Below are positions 25,911-35,120 of a stretch of DNA of 64,000 nt, piece by piece (the stretch's first letter is position 1; every line of letters begins with the position of its first letter). Below the pieces are notes generated by a model. The model was not told where the DNA came from, did no database searches, and was given only the letters and a program-made list of their open reading frames with translations. The DNA lies in the NCBI RefSeq assembly GCF_030816015.1, contig NZ_JAUSXN010000001.1, positions 4,402,001 through 4,466,000 on the forward strand. Direction: 5' to 3'. Source of the DNA: Pedobacter sp. W3I1. GTDB lineage: Bacteria > Bacteroidota > Bacteroidia > Sphingobacteriales > Sphingobacteriaceae. A program made the translations under genes and the position numbers.

Positions 25911-26708
25911 TTATCTACCCCTTCCCTTTTTTGCTTCCACCGAAGCCTCCTCCACCACAGCTTCTTTTATTTCATTTGATTGCGTCGCTTTCGCAAATGC
26001 TTCTCTTAAATCTACCGCTTTACTATAAACCTGGCTCATATCGAGCATATAAAAATCCAGGGTTTTGAATTGAGGATTTGCGGTAACAAAACCAGTTGTT
26101 TCCTTTCCATTCTTCATGAAGGATACTTCATGAAGATTTCCACGTTCAAGGCTCTTCAGTAACTGATCCCTAAAACCAGCCTTCTCCATATTCAGTATAT
26201 TATATTTATCTACTGTTTCTTTAAGGCTAAAGCCATAATTTTCTCCATAAGAATTCACTGCGTAACCTTTCTCTGGGGTATGTTCAGTGAAATCGAGCTT
26301 TAGCCAAAGATTTGCTTTTTCGCCACTCTTCAAAACAACATCCTTGTTTACAGCACGTCCAGAAAGCAAATTATAACTTTCTTTAGCTGTCACTCCTTTT
26401 CCTTTGTTGATATAAAAAGTCTGTGAGATAAGATCAGGTGTATTAGCCTTCTTCAATGTCGCCTGATAACTGTTAAAAAAATACATGTCACTTTCCTTAC
26501 TTTTTGAAAAACTAAGTAAGTATGAAATCTTATCACCAAATCCCTGCTCATATCTTTTAGCCGGATCTGACATCTCCATAGCGGGGGACTGAAGGTTAAA
26601 GCCTTGCGGCCCATGTGTAATTGATTCCTTCAGACTTGCATTTAGAGAATCTCCAAAACCTAAGTACTTTAAGGTATTCTGTAAGTATTCTAAATTATTC
26701 TCATTCAT
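25911..26708 (-). CDS. DUF3945-like ICE accessory protein, copy 2
   Basis: 265 residues, tandem paralogue of the previous gene. MNENNLEYLQNTLKYLGFGD, SYNLLSGRAVNKDVVLKSGE and GFVTANPQFKTLDFYMLDMS are the shared blocks. The C-terminus is low-complexity and charged (EEASVEAKKGRGR), as in the GKGIRR tail of copy 1. Probably transcribed from the tra/accessory operon. Function unknown. Confidence 0.65.
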   Translation of the reverse strand: MNENNLEYLQNTLKYLGFGDSLNASLKESITHGPQGFNLQSPAMEMSDPAKRYEQGFGDKISYLLSFSKSKESDMYFFNSYQATLKKANTPDLISQTFYINKGKGVTAKESYNLLSGRAVNKDVVLKSGEKANLWLKLDFTEHTPEKGYAVNSYGENYGFSLKETVDKYNILNMEKAGFRDQLLKSLERGNLHEVSFMKNGKETTGFVTANPQFKTLDFYMLDMSQVYSKAVDLREAFAKATQSNEIKEAVVEEASVEAKKGRGR

Positions 26709-26761
26709 AATTAAAAAAATTAAAGGTTTAAAATTCAGTTGATTAACATTTTATGTAAAGG

Positions 26762-27571
26762 TTATCTGGACAGCCCAGATCTGCCATATCCGCGCGAGTA
26801 CTCATTATTGTTTGTGAGCGGAGCGTTTCTTTCCTCAGTACTTTTGTTTGCCGACTTTTGGACCGCCGCTGCCTGAAGCGCTTTCTGATAATTTTCATTC
26901 CGCTCATCTTTCTGAGGCAAAAGCCCCCTATCTCCAACCATAGCTTTTAGCCCTGTTAACAGGAGATAGGATATCCCACCGTCCATCAAAAGGGAGACAA
27001 CCAATGCCAACCTATTGGAACGGATGCCGTCTGGAGTAGTACTACTGGCCTGAAAGGTAGTCCCGTCAGGCATTTCGATTTGCCGCCCGTTGCCGAACCG
27101 TTCTTTTTGGTAAGGGCTGAGTGGCATACCATTTATCATATCCGGCACCTTGAGCCTTGAAGTATCGGTTACAATAAATTCACGCGTGTCCCAATCATAT
27201 TCCACCATTAGCTTCTTTTGCTCTCCATTCTCAGAAGTCTCCTTAATGAGGTTGGCTTTCAGGCCTGTCAACAGGTCATCTCCTTCCTCACGGGAAATAA
27301 TAGAGGGAAGGTTACTCTGTTTGTAAACAGGGTGCACCAACAATTCAGCTTTTCCATCTGCATTTTTGGCCAGGGAAAGCTTTACACTCATCTCCTTTAT
27401 TTCAATGCCGCCATGATTAATATTATTTAGCCTGATAAGCCCGGTCCGCATTCCAGACACTAGGGCATCGATATCCTTTTTGGGAAGACTAATCTCTCCT
27501 TCCCTAAACAGTCCGAGTTCGCGCAGATCTTCAACCGGAAGATCCCGCACATTCAAGTTTGCAGTCTGCAT
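26762..27571 (-). CDS. DUF4099-like ICE accessory protein
   Basis: 269 residues. The N-terminal part (NLNVRDLPVEDLRELGLFRE, then DALVSGMRTGLIRL) and the PVYKQSNLPSIISREEGDDL block resemble the DUF4099 domain found next to DUF3945 in conjugative elements. KERFGNGRQIEMPDGTTFQA follows, then a C-terminal segment with a hydrophobic stretch (ALVVSLLMDGGISYLLLTGL) and a polar tail. No known enzymatic motif. Adjacent to the two DUF3945-like genes, so the three likely work as a set. Confidence 0.55.
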   Translation of the reverse strand: MQTANLNVRDLPVEDLRELGLFREGEISLPKKDIDALVSGMRTGLIRLNNINHGGIEIKEMSVKLSLAKNADGKAELLVHPVYKQSNLPSIISREEGDDLLTGLKANLIKETSENGEQKKLMVEYDWDTREFIVTDTSRLKVPDMINGMPLSPYQKERFGNGRQIEMPDGTTFQASSTTPDGIRSNRLALVVSLLMDGGISYLLLTGLKAMVGDRGLLPQKDERNENYQKALQAAAVQKSANKSTEERNAPLTNNNEYSRGYGRSGLSR

Positions 27572-27628
27572 ATTGATTCATTTAAAAATTTTGATTAAAA
27601 CCTGATGGGGACAATGGGTAATTTTTGC

Positions 27629-28234
27629 TTATCCGCCATATAAATAGTGCTTGAGTTCCGCGCCTGAAATTGATAGAATTATCATAAGAAAATAAAGCGG
27701 ATTAATGCTCGCTCTGTCCCGTAGCACAGATAGATGCAAATGTTCGCCCGTTGTCCTGCCCGTTGATCCGGTAAGCCCTATGGGATAGCCCGTAGGAACA
27801 ATCAGGCCAACACAACAATATATTTTCGATAAGTGGGCATAATAAACGACATAGCCACCGTATCTTATGGCAACATAATTGCCCATTATGGACGTATAGC
27901 CAATTTTATCAATTATTCCTGGGAGCAAAGAAACAACAATCTCGTTTTTACCTGCTATGTCTATTCCCTTGTGAAAAGAATACCGTTCTCCGGTAACCGG
28001 ATGAACCCTGATACCATAAGCAGAATTTAGTTTAAATTCTTTGAGTGGAAACGTTGCATACCATTTAGTAAAAGCAGTATCCTGAACGGCCCCGTATCCA
28101 GTAACACTGATCAATAAAGCACTACATGAAACCAGCAACCAATAACTCGATTTCCTGATTGATCCGCAAAAAATTCCGTGTGAGGATTTCTTCCTTCTTT
28201 CCACCAAAGTCGTAAAATTTAGGTAGTTCAACAT
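27629..28234 (-). CDS. M23-family (LytM-like) peptidoglycan endopeptidase of the ICE
   Basis: Up to 201 residues. A hydrophobic segment (SYWLLVSCSALLISVTGYG) is followed by an M23 domain with the zinc ligands in HKGIDIA and GEHLHLSV, plus the NSAYGIRVHPVTGERYSFHK entry typical of the family. It cuts peptide crosslinks, probably to open the wall for the conjugation apparatus. The reading frame overlaps the end of the coupling-protein gene by 113 bp; a non-ATG start nearer the hydrophobic segment is possible, so the start is uncertain. Confidence 0.75.
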   Translation of the reverse strand: MLNYLNFTTLVERRKKSSHGIFCGSIRKSSYWLLVSCSALLISVTGYGAVQDTAFTKWYATFPLKEFKLNSAYGIRVHPVTGERYSFHKGIDIAGKNEIVVSLLPGIIDKIGYTSIMGNYVAIRYGGYVVYYAHLSKIYCCVGLIVPTGYPIGLTGSTGRTTGEHLHLSVLRDRASINPLYFLMIILSISGAELKHYLYGG

Positions 28235-30080
28235 ATCCTTCTTCCTCCTTTTGAATTTCTTTTAAATCCAGGTTGATCTTGCAGTTTATAGCAGAGGTTT
28301 CATACTCACCGGTATACTTATCATCTACATCCGTAGCCAGTAACCCCACCAGCTCTCCTGCACCGAGCGTAGTGATCTTACCTGCAGGAATCAGTACTTC
28401 CAGTTTTTCACTGATCGATTTGGATACTTTGCTCCTATCGATGGAAATACTTTCGCCGATCTGTTTTGATTTACCGAAGATCCTTTCCAGCCAGTCTAAT
28501 GTTTCTTTGTTCCTCGCAGAACCGGAGAGCACATTGCCAACTACGGAAGTGATGGTAGTTGCCGTATCTTTTCCGTACTGCTGTTTGAACTGGGGCAACT
28601 CCTGCATTCCTATTAATACGGCAACCTTATTGGATCTTCCCGTTGCAATCAGGTTCTCAATCCGGTGAACGAAAATTGTAGGACCTTCATCAAGTAAAAT
28701 TGCCGACGGAAGATTTCCCTTTGAATTGATCAGCCTGGTAAGCCGGTTAATTACAACCGAATAACAGGCAGAATTGATGTTCTGCGTATTGGGATCGTTC
28801 GCCAGCACCAATATCCCCGGCGATGACGGATCAGAAATTTTCAGGTTGAAATCATCCCCGGAAAACACCCAGAATGTTTCCTTTGTAGCCATGCGGCTCA
28901 TGAATATTTTTAACGTTCCAATCTGCCCTTCCAATTGATCAAAAGCCTTTGCAGCGAATGCAGATTTGAAAGGCGATAGCAGTGAGACTAGCTCTTGGTT
29001 GGTAAAAAGTACAGAAAAAATCTCTTCATAAGAACGGTTTAAAAAAGCCATTACATGCGGAAGACTGGAATATTTCCCCTTTTCAAACCTGCTCATAAAA
29101 TAGATACAGGAAGCCAGAAAATTGATGGCTGATTGCGTAAAAAAAGCATCACTCCCACTGGCCTTATCTCCTTTCTTAAGTGCTTCCACGGTTCCTTCCG
29201 CAGTCTCTGAAGCATCTGCCAGCATCGTGATATAATCGCACCGGAACGGATTTATCCTTCTGCTTTTTTCGACATCCGTCAAGTTGATCACATGAAAAGT
29301 AAAATCTTTCAGTAAGCCTTTTTTCTTTGCCTTCAAAAACTGGTAATAAGCAATCTTTCCAAGATCAGGAAACTTAAAATCGTATAAACAGACTGTAAAT
29401 GACTTTGCAATCAGCTGCCTGATAAAGGGGTTAACGATCGAAAAAGATTTTCCAGATCCTGGGGTCCCGATTAAAATTGTTGCACGGAAGGGATTTACAA
29501 TATTTACCCAGCCCTTCCGCACTTTCCGTTTAAAATAGAAAAGCATCGGTATATTTACCGAGTAAGGATTCTCTATCTTTTTGACCTGCTGCATGAAACT
29601 TTCAGCTTCAACATTCCATTTATCCTTTCCCAGTCCCGACCTGATGATTTTAGAAACATTATCCATGGAAATACTGATCAGTATAGCTCCGACAAGGGAA
29701 AATACCATATAGGTCAGATCCATTACCGTAGTGTATGCAAACACCAACCGACCTGGTTTTCCATAAAAAAACGTGCTACCGAAATAAAGGAGCAGACCAA
29801 ATGTTAAAGGATAAAGTACTTTTGTCTTGGGATCAAAGTCCAGCTGTTTTTTGGATAGCGTACCAATACTGACAAGACAGATTAATAGCAGCACAGAAAA
29901 CTTACTAAAAATCAGCTCTTTATAAATAATTATTGTTTTGATCTTTACCAGTCCTACATTGAAAATGCCCCAGAAGGGTGCGTTTAGATAAACAAAAATA
30001 CTTATCTCCAGCGCGATCGCAAAATAGATCAGACACTGCAAAAAACCGTGAAGTTTCTGAATTTCCCTGGTCTCTTCCAT
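28122..30080 (-). CDS. Type IV coupling protein (VirD4/TraG-like DNA translocase)
   Basis: 652 residues. N-terminal membrane helices (FLQCLIYFAIALEISIFVYL and others up to ~150) precede an ATPase domain with Walker A in GTPGSGKSFSIVNPF (near 210) and Walker B in AILLDEGPTIF (near 465). It links the relaxosome to the secretion channel and pumps DNA. Called MobC or TraG in some Bacteroidota elements; no symbol is given to avoid confusion with the VirB4-type traG here. Last of the conserved transfer genes, 11 bp after traN. Confidence 0.9.
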   Translation of the reverse strand: MEETREIQKLHGFLQCLIYFAIALEISIFVYLNAPFWGIFNVGLVKIKTIIIYKELIFSKFSVLLLICLVSIGTLSKKQLDFDPKTKVLYPLTFGLLLYFGSTFFYGKPGRLVFAYTTVMDLTYMVFSLVGAILISISMDNVSKIIRSGLGKDKWNVEAESFMQQVKKIENPYSVNIPMLFYFKRKVRKGWVNIVNPFRATILIGTPGSGKSFSIVNPFIRQLIAKSFTVCLYDFKFPDLGKIAYYQFLKAKKKGLLKDFTFHVINLTDVEKSRRINPFRCDYITMLADASETAEGTVEALKKGDKASGSDAFFTQSAINFLASCIYFMSRFEKGKYSSLPHVMAFLNRSYEEIFSVLFTNQELVSLLSPFKSAFAAKAFDQLEGQIGTLKIFMSRMATKETFWVFSGDDFNLKISDPSSPGILVLANDPNTQNINSACYSVVINRLTRLINSKGNLPSAILLDEGPTIFVHRIENLIATGRSNKVAVLIGMQELPQFKQQYGKDTATTITSVVGNVLSGSARNKETLDWLERIFGKSKQIGESISIDRSKVSKSISEKLEVLIPAGKITTLGAGELVGLLATDVDDKYTGEYETSAINCKINLDLKEIQKEEEGYVELPKFYDFGGKKEEILTRNFLRINQEIELLVAGFM

Positions 30081-30091
30081 AGCAACGTCAT

Positions 30092-30931
30092 TTAAATGAT
30101 AATCTTTTTAGCCTTAAGGATATCGGAATAGCGGATATCAAAAGTAATCGAACGTCCTGAGATCTGCTTTTCGGACAATTCTATCTTAAGCCGTTTATGG
30201 TCCGGAAAGGTCAACCTGCGAAGGACAAAAATATTCCGGTACCTTTTTTCAAAGGCCTGGATATTTAGCAGGCTTGATACCGGAACAATTTCCAGTGACT
30301 GTACCGTGGTTGCCTTATGCTGCTTCTCATCTTCGATGCGAAACCTCAGCCCATCAATCTCGTAAGGGATATCGGTCATATTCTCAAATCCAATATCCAG
30401 CAGAATAAACTCTCCGACCGTCCTGATACCGTTTAACACAGCACGGATTCCATTTTTCTTTTTCCTCGCATCCGCCTTCAGCGGCCCATGTTCCAGCATC
30501 GCCCTGGAAATACTGTCAAGTTCAGCACTTGATACCATCGAAGTTTTCGGTTCAATGGTCCTCATCCCACCGATACCAATATCAATTAGCGGACTAAAGG
30601 CAGTTTCCGGCCTGTCATCATAGATCATAGCGTACTGTTTGATCCTTTTTTCTCCAAGGATGGTGAGTACTCCGATAAACGCACCTTTGATTTTGGCCGA
30701 ATCAGGAATTTTAACCCTCAGCAGATTTTTATCCGGCAGATCGCCAACCATTCCTTTCGGAATGTCAACATATGTAATCTTTTCCGGAGCTAGAAAATGC
30801 AATGTCAGGGACCGCTTGATAAAAACCTTTGGAATCTCTGAGGATGATCCAATAATATTGCCTGAAACTTGAGCAAAAAGATTCCCTGCCATAGCAAGGA
30901 TCAGTATAGCTGTTAAAATTTTATTTTTCAT
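30092..30931 (-). CDS. traN: Conjugative transposon protein TraN (VirB9-like, DUF4138)
   Basis: 279 residues with a signal peptide (MKNKILTAILILAMAGNLFA). The N-terminal half SLTLHFLAPEKITYVDIPKG and the C-terminal beta domain (IGFENMTDIPYEIDGLRFRI, YRNIFVLRRLTFPDHKRLKI) fit TraN of CTnDOT. It is a periplasmic/outer-membrane core subunit of the mating channel. Directly downstream of traM with 5 bp between. Confidence 0.88.
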   Translation of the reverse strand: MKNKILTAILILAMAGNLFAQVSGNIIGSSSEIPKVFIKRSLTLHFLAPEKITYVDIPKGMVGDLPDKNLLRVKIPDSAKIKGAFIGVLTILGEKRIKQYAMIYDDRPETAFSPLIDIGIGGMRTIEPKTSMVSSAELDSISRAMLEHGPLKADARKKKNGIRAVLNGIRTVGEFILLDIGFENMTDIPYEIDGLRFRIEDEKQHKATTVQSLEIVPVSSLLNIQAFEKRYRNIFVLRRLTFPDHKRLKIELSEKQISGRSITFDIRYSDILKAKKIII

Positions 30932-30936
30932 ATCTT

Positions 30937-32133
30937 TTAATTTTGGCCCTGAAGATCCTGAGGATCGACAAGGAATACCTGGTTGTTGTACTTTAACTTC
31001 GCCCTGTTTTTCCTGACCATGTTGGCAATGGCTGAAGAGCTTGACTGGAAAAGCCTGTCTATGGTACTCATCACAAATTCGTTCTGGCCCTGGCCGCTGC
31101 CCATCGTATTGAATCCCTGGACTGGGCTTGAACCAAGTCCCTTGGAGAACTCCCGGAAGGCTGAAGCGGGAACATATAAGCCAGGCAGGCCGTCCATATC
31201 ATAAATCAAGAGTTTTATTGGAAGGACTTTTCCAGCACATAATACAGAGCTGATCTCTAACTGAACACGTTGCTCTGAAAAACCGCTAATCCTGGCATAC
31301 ATATATGTTCCTTTTGGCAACTGCAGTTTTCCTACATAAACCTCCTCAAGCAGCCTAAGTCGTATCCTTGATCCTGAATACCCGGTAACATCTTCATCGA
31401 TGATCGCGGTAATCATCTCCCTGCTTTCATCCGCTAAAAGGGTATTGAATTCAGATTTGACCGCAGACTTCCTGGAAACGGGAAGAACTTTCTCTTCTCG
31501 GATAAGTTCCTCTACCTTTATCTTTTTTTCCTTCTGCAGGTCGATGTAAGCAGGGTCATTAACTTTCTGCATGCTGTCTATATAGGCCATCTGCTTTTTA
31601 AACAGATCCATGGGATCAGTTTCTTTTGTCGTACCAGTAGAAGGTGGCCGCTCTCTGTTTCTGGCTTCCGCCAGGCTTGCCAGCGCTTGTGCCACTGCGC
31701 GGTCTTCAGGCCTGGTGCCTATACCGCTTTCGGTTCTTGCGGGAGAATAACCGGATAAAGGTTTTCTGCTCTGCTGCATAGGTAAGTAGGCCTGCCTTTT
31801 GATGGATTCTTCAATAGAGTCCAGCCTGTTTTTCTCACGGTCAGAATAAGAACTGGCCATCGTCGCCTGCGGCAACAGATCCTCCCCAACAGCTTTTATT
31901 GCTGAGTATCCATCAGCCTCCTTATAACTGTTTTTATAAGCTTCCAGCTTATCCGAAAGCCCGCGTTCACGGACCTGGTCCGATATCTCAGCAAGGTTTC
32001 CGCTGATATCCTTTTCGGTCCTTACTGTCTGTTTTTTTGAAATGCTCTGCCTATACACGAAAAAGAAAAGGCATAGAAAAGGAACGGCAATCAGGGGAAT
32101 GATGTAGCGTGGATTTTTAAAATCTATTTTCAT
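30937..32133 (-). CDS. traM: Conjugative transposon protein TraM (VirB10-like)
   Basis: 398 residues. One N-terminal membrane helix (YIIPLIAVPFLCLFFFVYRQ), a long charged/coiled periplasmic linker (about 40-220), then the C-terminal domain (VTGYSGSRIRLRLLEEVYVG, GTYMYARISGFSEQRVQLEI) typical of TraM. It spans the periplasm as the channel scaffold. Lies between traL and traN in the conserved order. Confidence 0.88.
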   Translation of the reverse strand: MKIDFKNPRYIIPLIAVPFLCLFFFVYRQSISKKQTVRTEKDISGNLAEISDQVRERGLSDKLEAYKNSYKEADGYSAIKAVGEDLLPQATMASSYSDREKNRLDSIEESIKRQAYLPMQQSRKPLSGYSPARTESGIGTRPEDRAVAQALASLAEARNRERPPSTGTTKETDPMDLFKKQMAYIDSMQKVNDPAYIDLQKEKKIKVEELIREEKVLPVSRKSAVKSEFNTLLADESREMITAIIDEDVTGYSGSRIRLRLLEEVYVGKLQLPKGTYMYARISGFSEQRVQLEISSVLCAGKVLPIKLLIYDMDGLPGLYVPASAFREFSKGLGSSPVQGFNTMGSGQGQNEFVMSTIDRLFQSSSSAIANMVRKNRAKLKYNNQVFLVDPQDLQGQN

Positions 32134-32143
32134 AACATTTTGT

Positions 32144-32593
32144 TTAACGGAGCTTTTTGAGATCCTCTAGTTTAGCTTTCAGAAAAATCGAATCAGCGCT
32201 GTTCAATTTTTCCCTGTCCAATACTGAATCTACCTGCTTTCTGATCTCCAATGTTTTTCTAAGCTTTAAGCCTGTAACACTGATCCTGGATAACCCATCA
32301 TCAATCGAATATGACTGTTTACTGCTCTTCGGTTTATTGCTTAATGCAACCGCCTTTATTTCTTGTTTATCCTCCAGGGATAGTACGCCAAATGAAAACA
32401 GCACAGAAAAAATAACCAGCGCAACCATCAGCACAAATACATGCCTTGGATAGGCCCTTAATAGCTGTATTATCCGACTGCGTATAAAAACCAGGTAAGG
32501 GCGAAATTCTTGATAGAGCTCGATAGGAACCGTCCTGTCAGGCGCTCTGTTAGATCGGATTTTTCTGAACATTTTCGATATCTTTATTTTCAA
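32144..32593 (-). CDS. traL: TraL-like conjugal transfer protein
   Basis: 149 residues, one membrane helix (VFVLMVALVIFSVLFSFGVL) preceded by a basic cytoplasmic segment and followed by a short periplasmic helical tail. Assigned TraL by position between traK and traM; sequence similarity by itself is weak. It overlaps traK by 44 bp, with another ATG at 32572 also in the overlap. Confidence 0.55.
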   Translation of the reverse strand: MKIKISKMFRKIRSNRAPDRTVPIELYQEFRPYLVFIRSRIIQLLRAYPRHVFVLMVALVIFSVLFSFGVLSLEDKQEIKAVALSNKPKSSKQSYSIDDGLSRISVTGLKLRKTLEIRKQVDSVLDREKLNSADSIFLKAKLEDLKKLR

Positions 32594-33164
32594 TGGTCTT
32601 CCAGGAGAGGATCAGTACTCCATATAGGTTATTGTCACTTTTCGGGATATCCCTTAAGTAGCCTTCAGTTATCATTGAACGGGTAACAATAGAACTCCTT
32701 CGCTCGATCCGCTGCTTTCCATAATAGCGGAAGTATTTCTTTTTGACGTCGATATAGATTGAATCTGTCTGAAGGGTAAGCACAGAACTGCTGGAAAGTA
32801 TGGAACTGAAATATCCTTTTTCCTTTAAATTCAGGTATTGCTGCATCCCTGACTCATCGATGAGGTACATGGCCTTTTTCATCTGGTAATCGATATACCT
32901 GTCATCCGGGGTAAGGGAAAAAAACAGTGAATGAAAAAGCTCCACATGTCCACGGTATACCGCTGGCCGGATCAGCTGCTCATCGGTCTGTCTGGCCATT
33001 ACAGGTACATTGTTTTCAAAAATGTAAATACTCTTTCTAGCAATCTCGATCTGCTTGTAGGCGAAAAAGCCAGTCGAAATAGAGATTAGAGAGGCACAGA
33101 CCAGACTGCCCATGGAAACCAGAGTGGCCAAACGGATTTTGGACTCAATATTTTTAATGATCAT
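32550..33164 (-). CDS. traK: Conjugative transposon protein TraK
   Basis: 204 residues. An N-terminal helix (LATLVSMGSLVCASLISIST) is followed by a periplasmic domain with YRGHVELFHSLFFSLTPDDR, which resembles TraK of CTnDOT-type elements (VirB8-like assembly protein). It is followed by the overlapping traL and preceded by traJ with 12 bp between. Confidence 0.85.
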   Translation of the reverse strand: MIIKNIESKIRLATLVSMGSLVCASLISISTGFFAYKQIEIARKSIYIFENNVPVMARQTDEQLIRPAVYRGHVELFHSLFFSLTPDDRYIDYQMKKAMYLIDESGMQQYLNLKEKGYFSSILSSSSVLTLQTDSIYIDVKKKYFRYYGKQRIERRSSIVTRSMITEGYLRDIPKSDNNLYGVLILSWKTIENKDIENVQKNPI

Positions 33165-33176
33165 GATGATTATGGT

Positions 33177-34322
33177 TTAAAAGAATTTACCTGTAGCCTT
33201 TTTGGCCATACCGATAACGGTCTGCGATCCACGGCCAAAATTGGAGGCAGCTGAACTGATACCCGAGGTCGAGATAATCCAGGTCGAAATACTGGGCACA
33301 GTGAACATACAGATCGCACCGATGAGAAAGCTCACGATTACCGTTCCAAAGGAAAGGATACCATTGCCTGCGAACCAGGCCATTTTCTCCAGATTTGCAG
33401 CTTCTCCGTTTTCTCCAATAAGCTCCTTATACCTGCTGATCTCAGTGGTCATCGCGTATTTCTGTAGAAGCGCAACCAGGTACATGATCAGATAAGCAAT
33501 CCCCAGATAAAGGTTTACCGATACAAAACGTGCTATCCAGGTGCTTAAGGAGTCGCGGAACGCAGGCAGAATACTTACAGCAACGGCAAATGGGCCCAAG
33601 ATAATCAGTATGGTGGAATAGATAATCTGGATCATAAAGATCACATAGGTTGCCAGTCTCAATATCCAGATCCCGAGCAGTTCCAGCAATTGGGTTAGCA
33701 GGAGCTGCATTCCGATCTTCAGACGGTTCTTTAGTTCTATTACTGGACTCACCACTGTGGACATTCCCTCCTTGACCGTACTGGTCACAGAATCCCAGGC
33801 TCTGCCCATCCAGGTATCAGACTCCTTTTCGGCCATTTCAGTCTCTGCCTGAAAACTGTATAGGGAGTTGGCGACCTTCTGCATATAATCAGCTCGGATA
33901 AGCCTGAGCGTATTGACCTCGGCCTGCTCACTGTTGAACATGGTTTCGGTCCGGGCGGCCACGAGGTCAGTTGGAAAAGCGATCATCTTTACAAACGCTC
34001 CCCACCATAGTATGATCATGACCAGACCAAAAGGCCTTAACAGGGGCATAATTTCCAGTTTTTTATCACCTGCTATCATTTCATAGGATTTGATCGCAAA
34101 AAAGATGATCATAAAGATCGCAGCCAAAGCCTTGGCATCCGCAATGAACATATCAAAATGTGTCCATATCGAATCCTTTAACCCCTTCAGGATCACCATC
34201 ACCCCTTCTTCATAGACCCCGTTTCCCTGAAGAAATTCAAAGGATTTTCGATAATCGCTGGTCTGCCCGAACGCAAGACCAGCGCTGAGCATGACCATGC
34301 CTAACAACAACATCTTTTTCAT
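33177..34322 (-). CDS. traJ: Conjugative transposon protein TraJ (VirB6-like)
   Basis: 381 residues from the ATG at 34322 (MKKMLLLGMVMLSAGLAFGQ, a signal peptide); the longer in-frame reading to 34400 would overlap the previous gene. Several membrane segments (AAIFMIIFFAIKSYEMIAGD, FGLVMIILWWGAFVKMIAFP, IIYSTILIILGPFAVAVSIL) and the ARFVSVNLYLGIAYLIMYLV region match TraJ. It is the polytopic inner-membrane channel part. Confidence 0.88.
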   Translation of the reverse strand: MKKMLLLGMVMLSAGLAFGQTSDYRKSFEFLQGNGVYEEGVMVILKGLKDSIWTHFDMFIADAKALAAIFMIIFFAIKSYEMIAGDKKLEIMPLLRPFGLVMIILWWGAFVKMIAFPTDLVAARTETMFNSEQAEVNTLRLIRADYMQKVANSLYSFQAETEMAEKESDTWMGRAWDSVTSTVKEGMSTVVSPVIELKNRLKIGMQLLLTQLLELLGIWILRLATYVIFMIQIIYSTILIILGPFAVAVSILPAFRDSLSTWIARFVSVNLYLGIAYLIMYLVALLQKYAMTTEISRYKELIGENGEAANLEKMAWFAGNGILSFGTVIVSFLIGAICMFTVPSISTWIISTSGISSAASNFGRGSQTVIGMAKKATGKFF

Positions 34323-34335
34323 TTCGCTTTTTGGT

Positions 34336-35109
34336 TTAATATTTTCTTTTATTAAGGATTTCTTTTGCGGTCCACACGTCTGATTCCGGTGTCCAGCCAT
34401 CTATTTTTACTACCTGATCGTTCAGGTTCTGTCTTACCTTAACCCTTGCAGGTTCCCGGGCAGCCGCAATCACCTTATCGGCCCATAGTGCTGATATTTT
34501 GCGATATTCAGCTAGCAGCCTGTGATAGGATAAAATTCTCGCGCCCCTTTCCAGCGTCGTTGTCCGGGCCGCTTCCAGCCTTTGCGAAAGGATAGCTACC
34601 TCCCGTTTGTACCAGTCCAGGCCACCGCTGGAAATGACCTTCTCCCTCGCCATCTGGGGAACTGCCGCCATTGCCTCTCCGGGATCAAAATCAGTTACCC
34701 CTTTTAGCTGACGTGAATAATAAAGTATCCATAAGGGATCTGTGGCCGAAAGCATTCCTGAAATTCCCGCGATCTGTAAAAGTGAGGTCTGCGCTAGCGT
34801 ATCAGACTGCAGCTCATAATTTCGATCGGTCTGCTGCATGCCTGTCACCGCCACTAGGCGTTGAGTCTGGGCGCCAGCCGTGGCCAATGGACGCAGATCC
34901 GTTTTGGGATAGTTGGGATGAAGCCCCCAGGTCAACCAGTAATACGGGTTAAGCCCCAGAAATCCGGAAGTGGGCGTAAACTTTTTTCTGTCCCATTGTT
35001 TGAACACCATACGCTCCTGCTGGTTGACAATACTTTCATCCCGGATCTGTTTCTGTGCCTGTACTGTAAAAACTGTACACAGCAGCAAGACTGTAAATAA
35101 ATTCTTCAT
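34336..35109 (-). CDS. Secreted ICE protein of unknown function, between traI-like genes and traJ
   Basis: 257 residues with a signal peptide (MKNLFTVLLLCTVFTVQA). Contains a Trp/Tyr-rich block (GLNPYYWLTWGLHPNYPKTD), then a long helical region (LSQRLEAARTTTLERGARIL). Not recognised; similar periplasmic proteins sit here in other Bacteroidota transfer operons. Its position in the operon, with 13 bp to traJ, makes a role in the mating channel likely. Confidence 0.65.
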   Translation of the reverse strand: MKNLFTVLLLCTVFTVQAQKQIRDESIVNQQERMVFKQWDRKKFTPTSGFLGLNPYYWLTWGLHPNYPKTDLRPLATAGAQTQRLVAVTGMQQTDRNYELQSDTLAQTSLLQIAGISGMLSATDPLWILYYSRQLKGVTDFDPGEAMAAVPQMAREKVISSGGLDWYKREVAILSQRLEAARTTTLERGARILSYHRLLAEYRKISALWADKVIAAAREPARVKVRQNLNDQVVKIDGWTPESDVWTAKEILNKRKY

Positions 35110-35120
35110 AAGTCTTAATG

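Noticed and set aside
26743..26937. Minus-strand 64-codon frame at the end of the DUF4099-like gene
   Set aside because: Another phase of the same gene region, basic low-complexity sequence.
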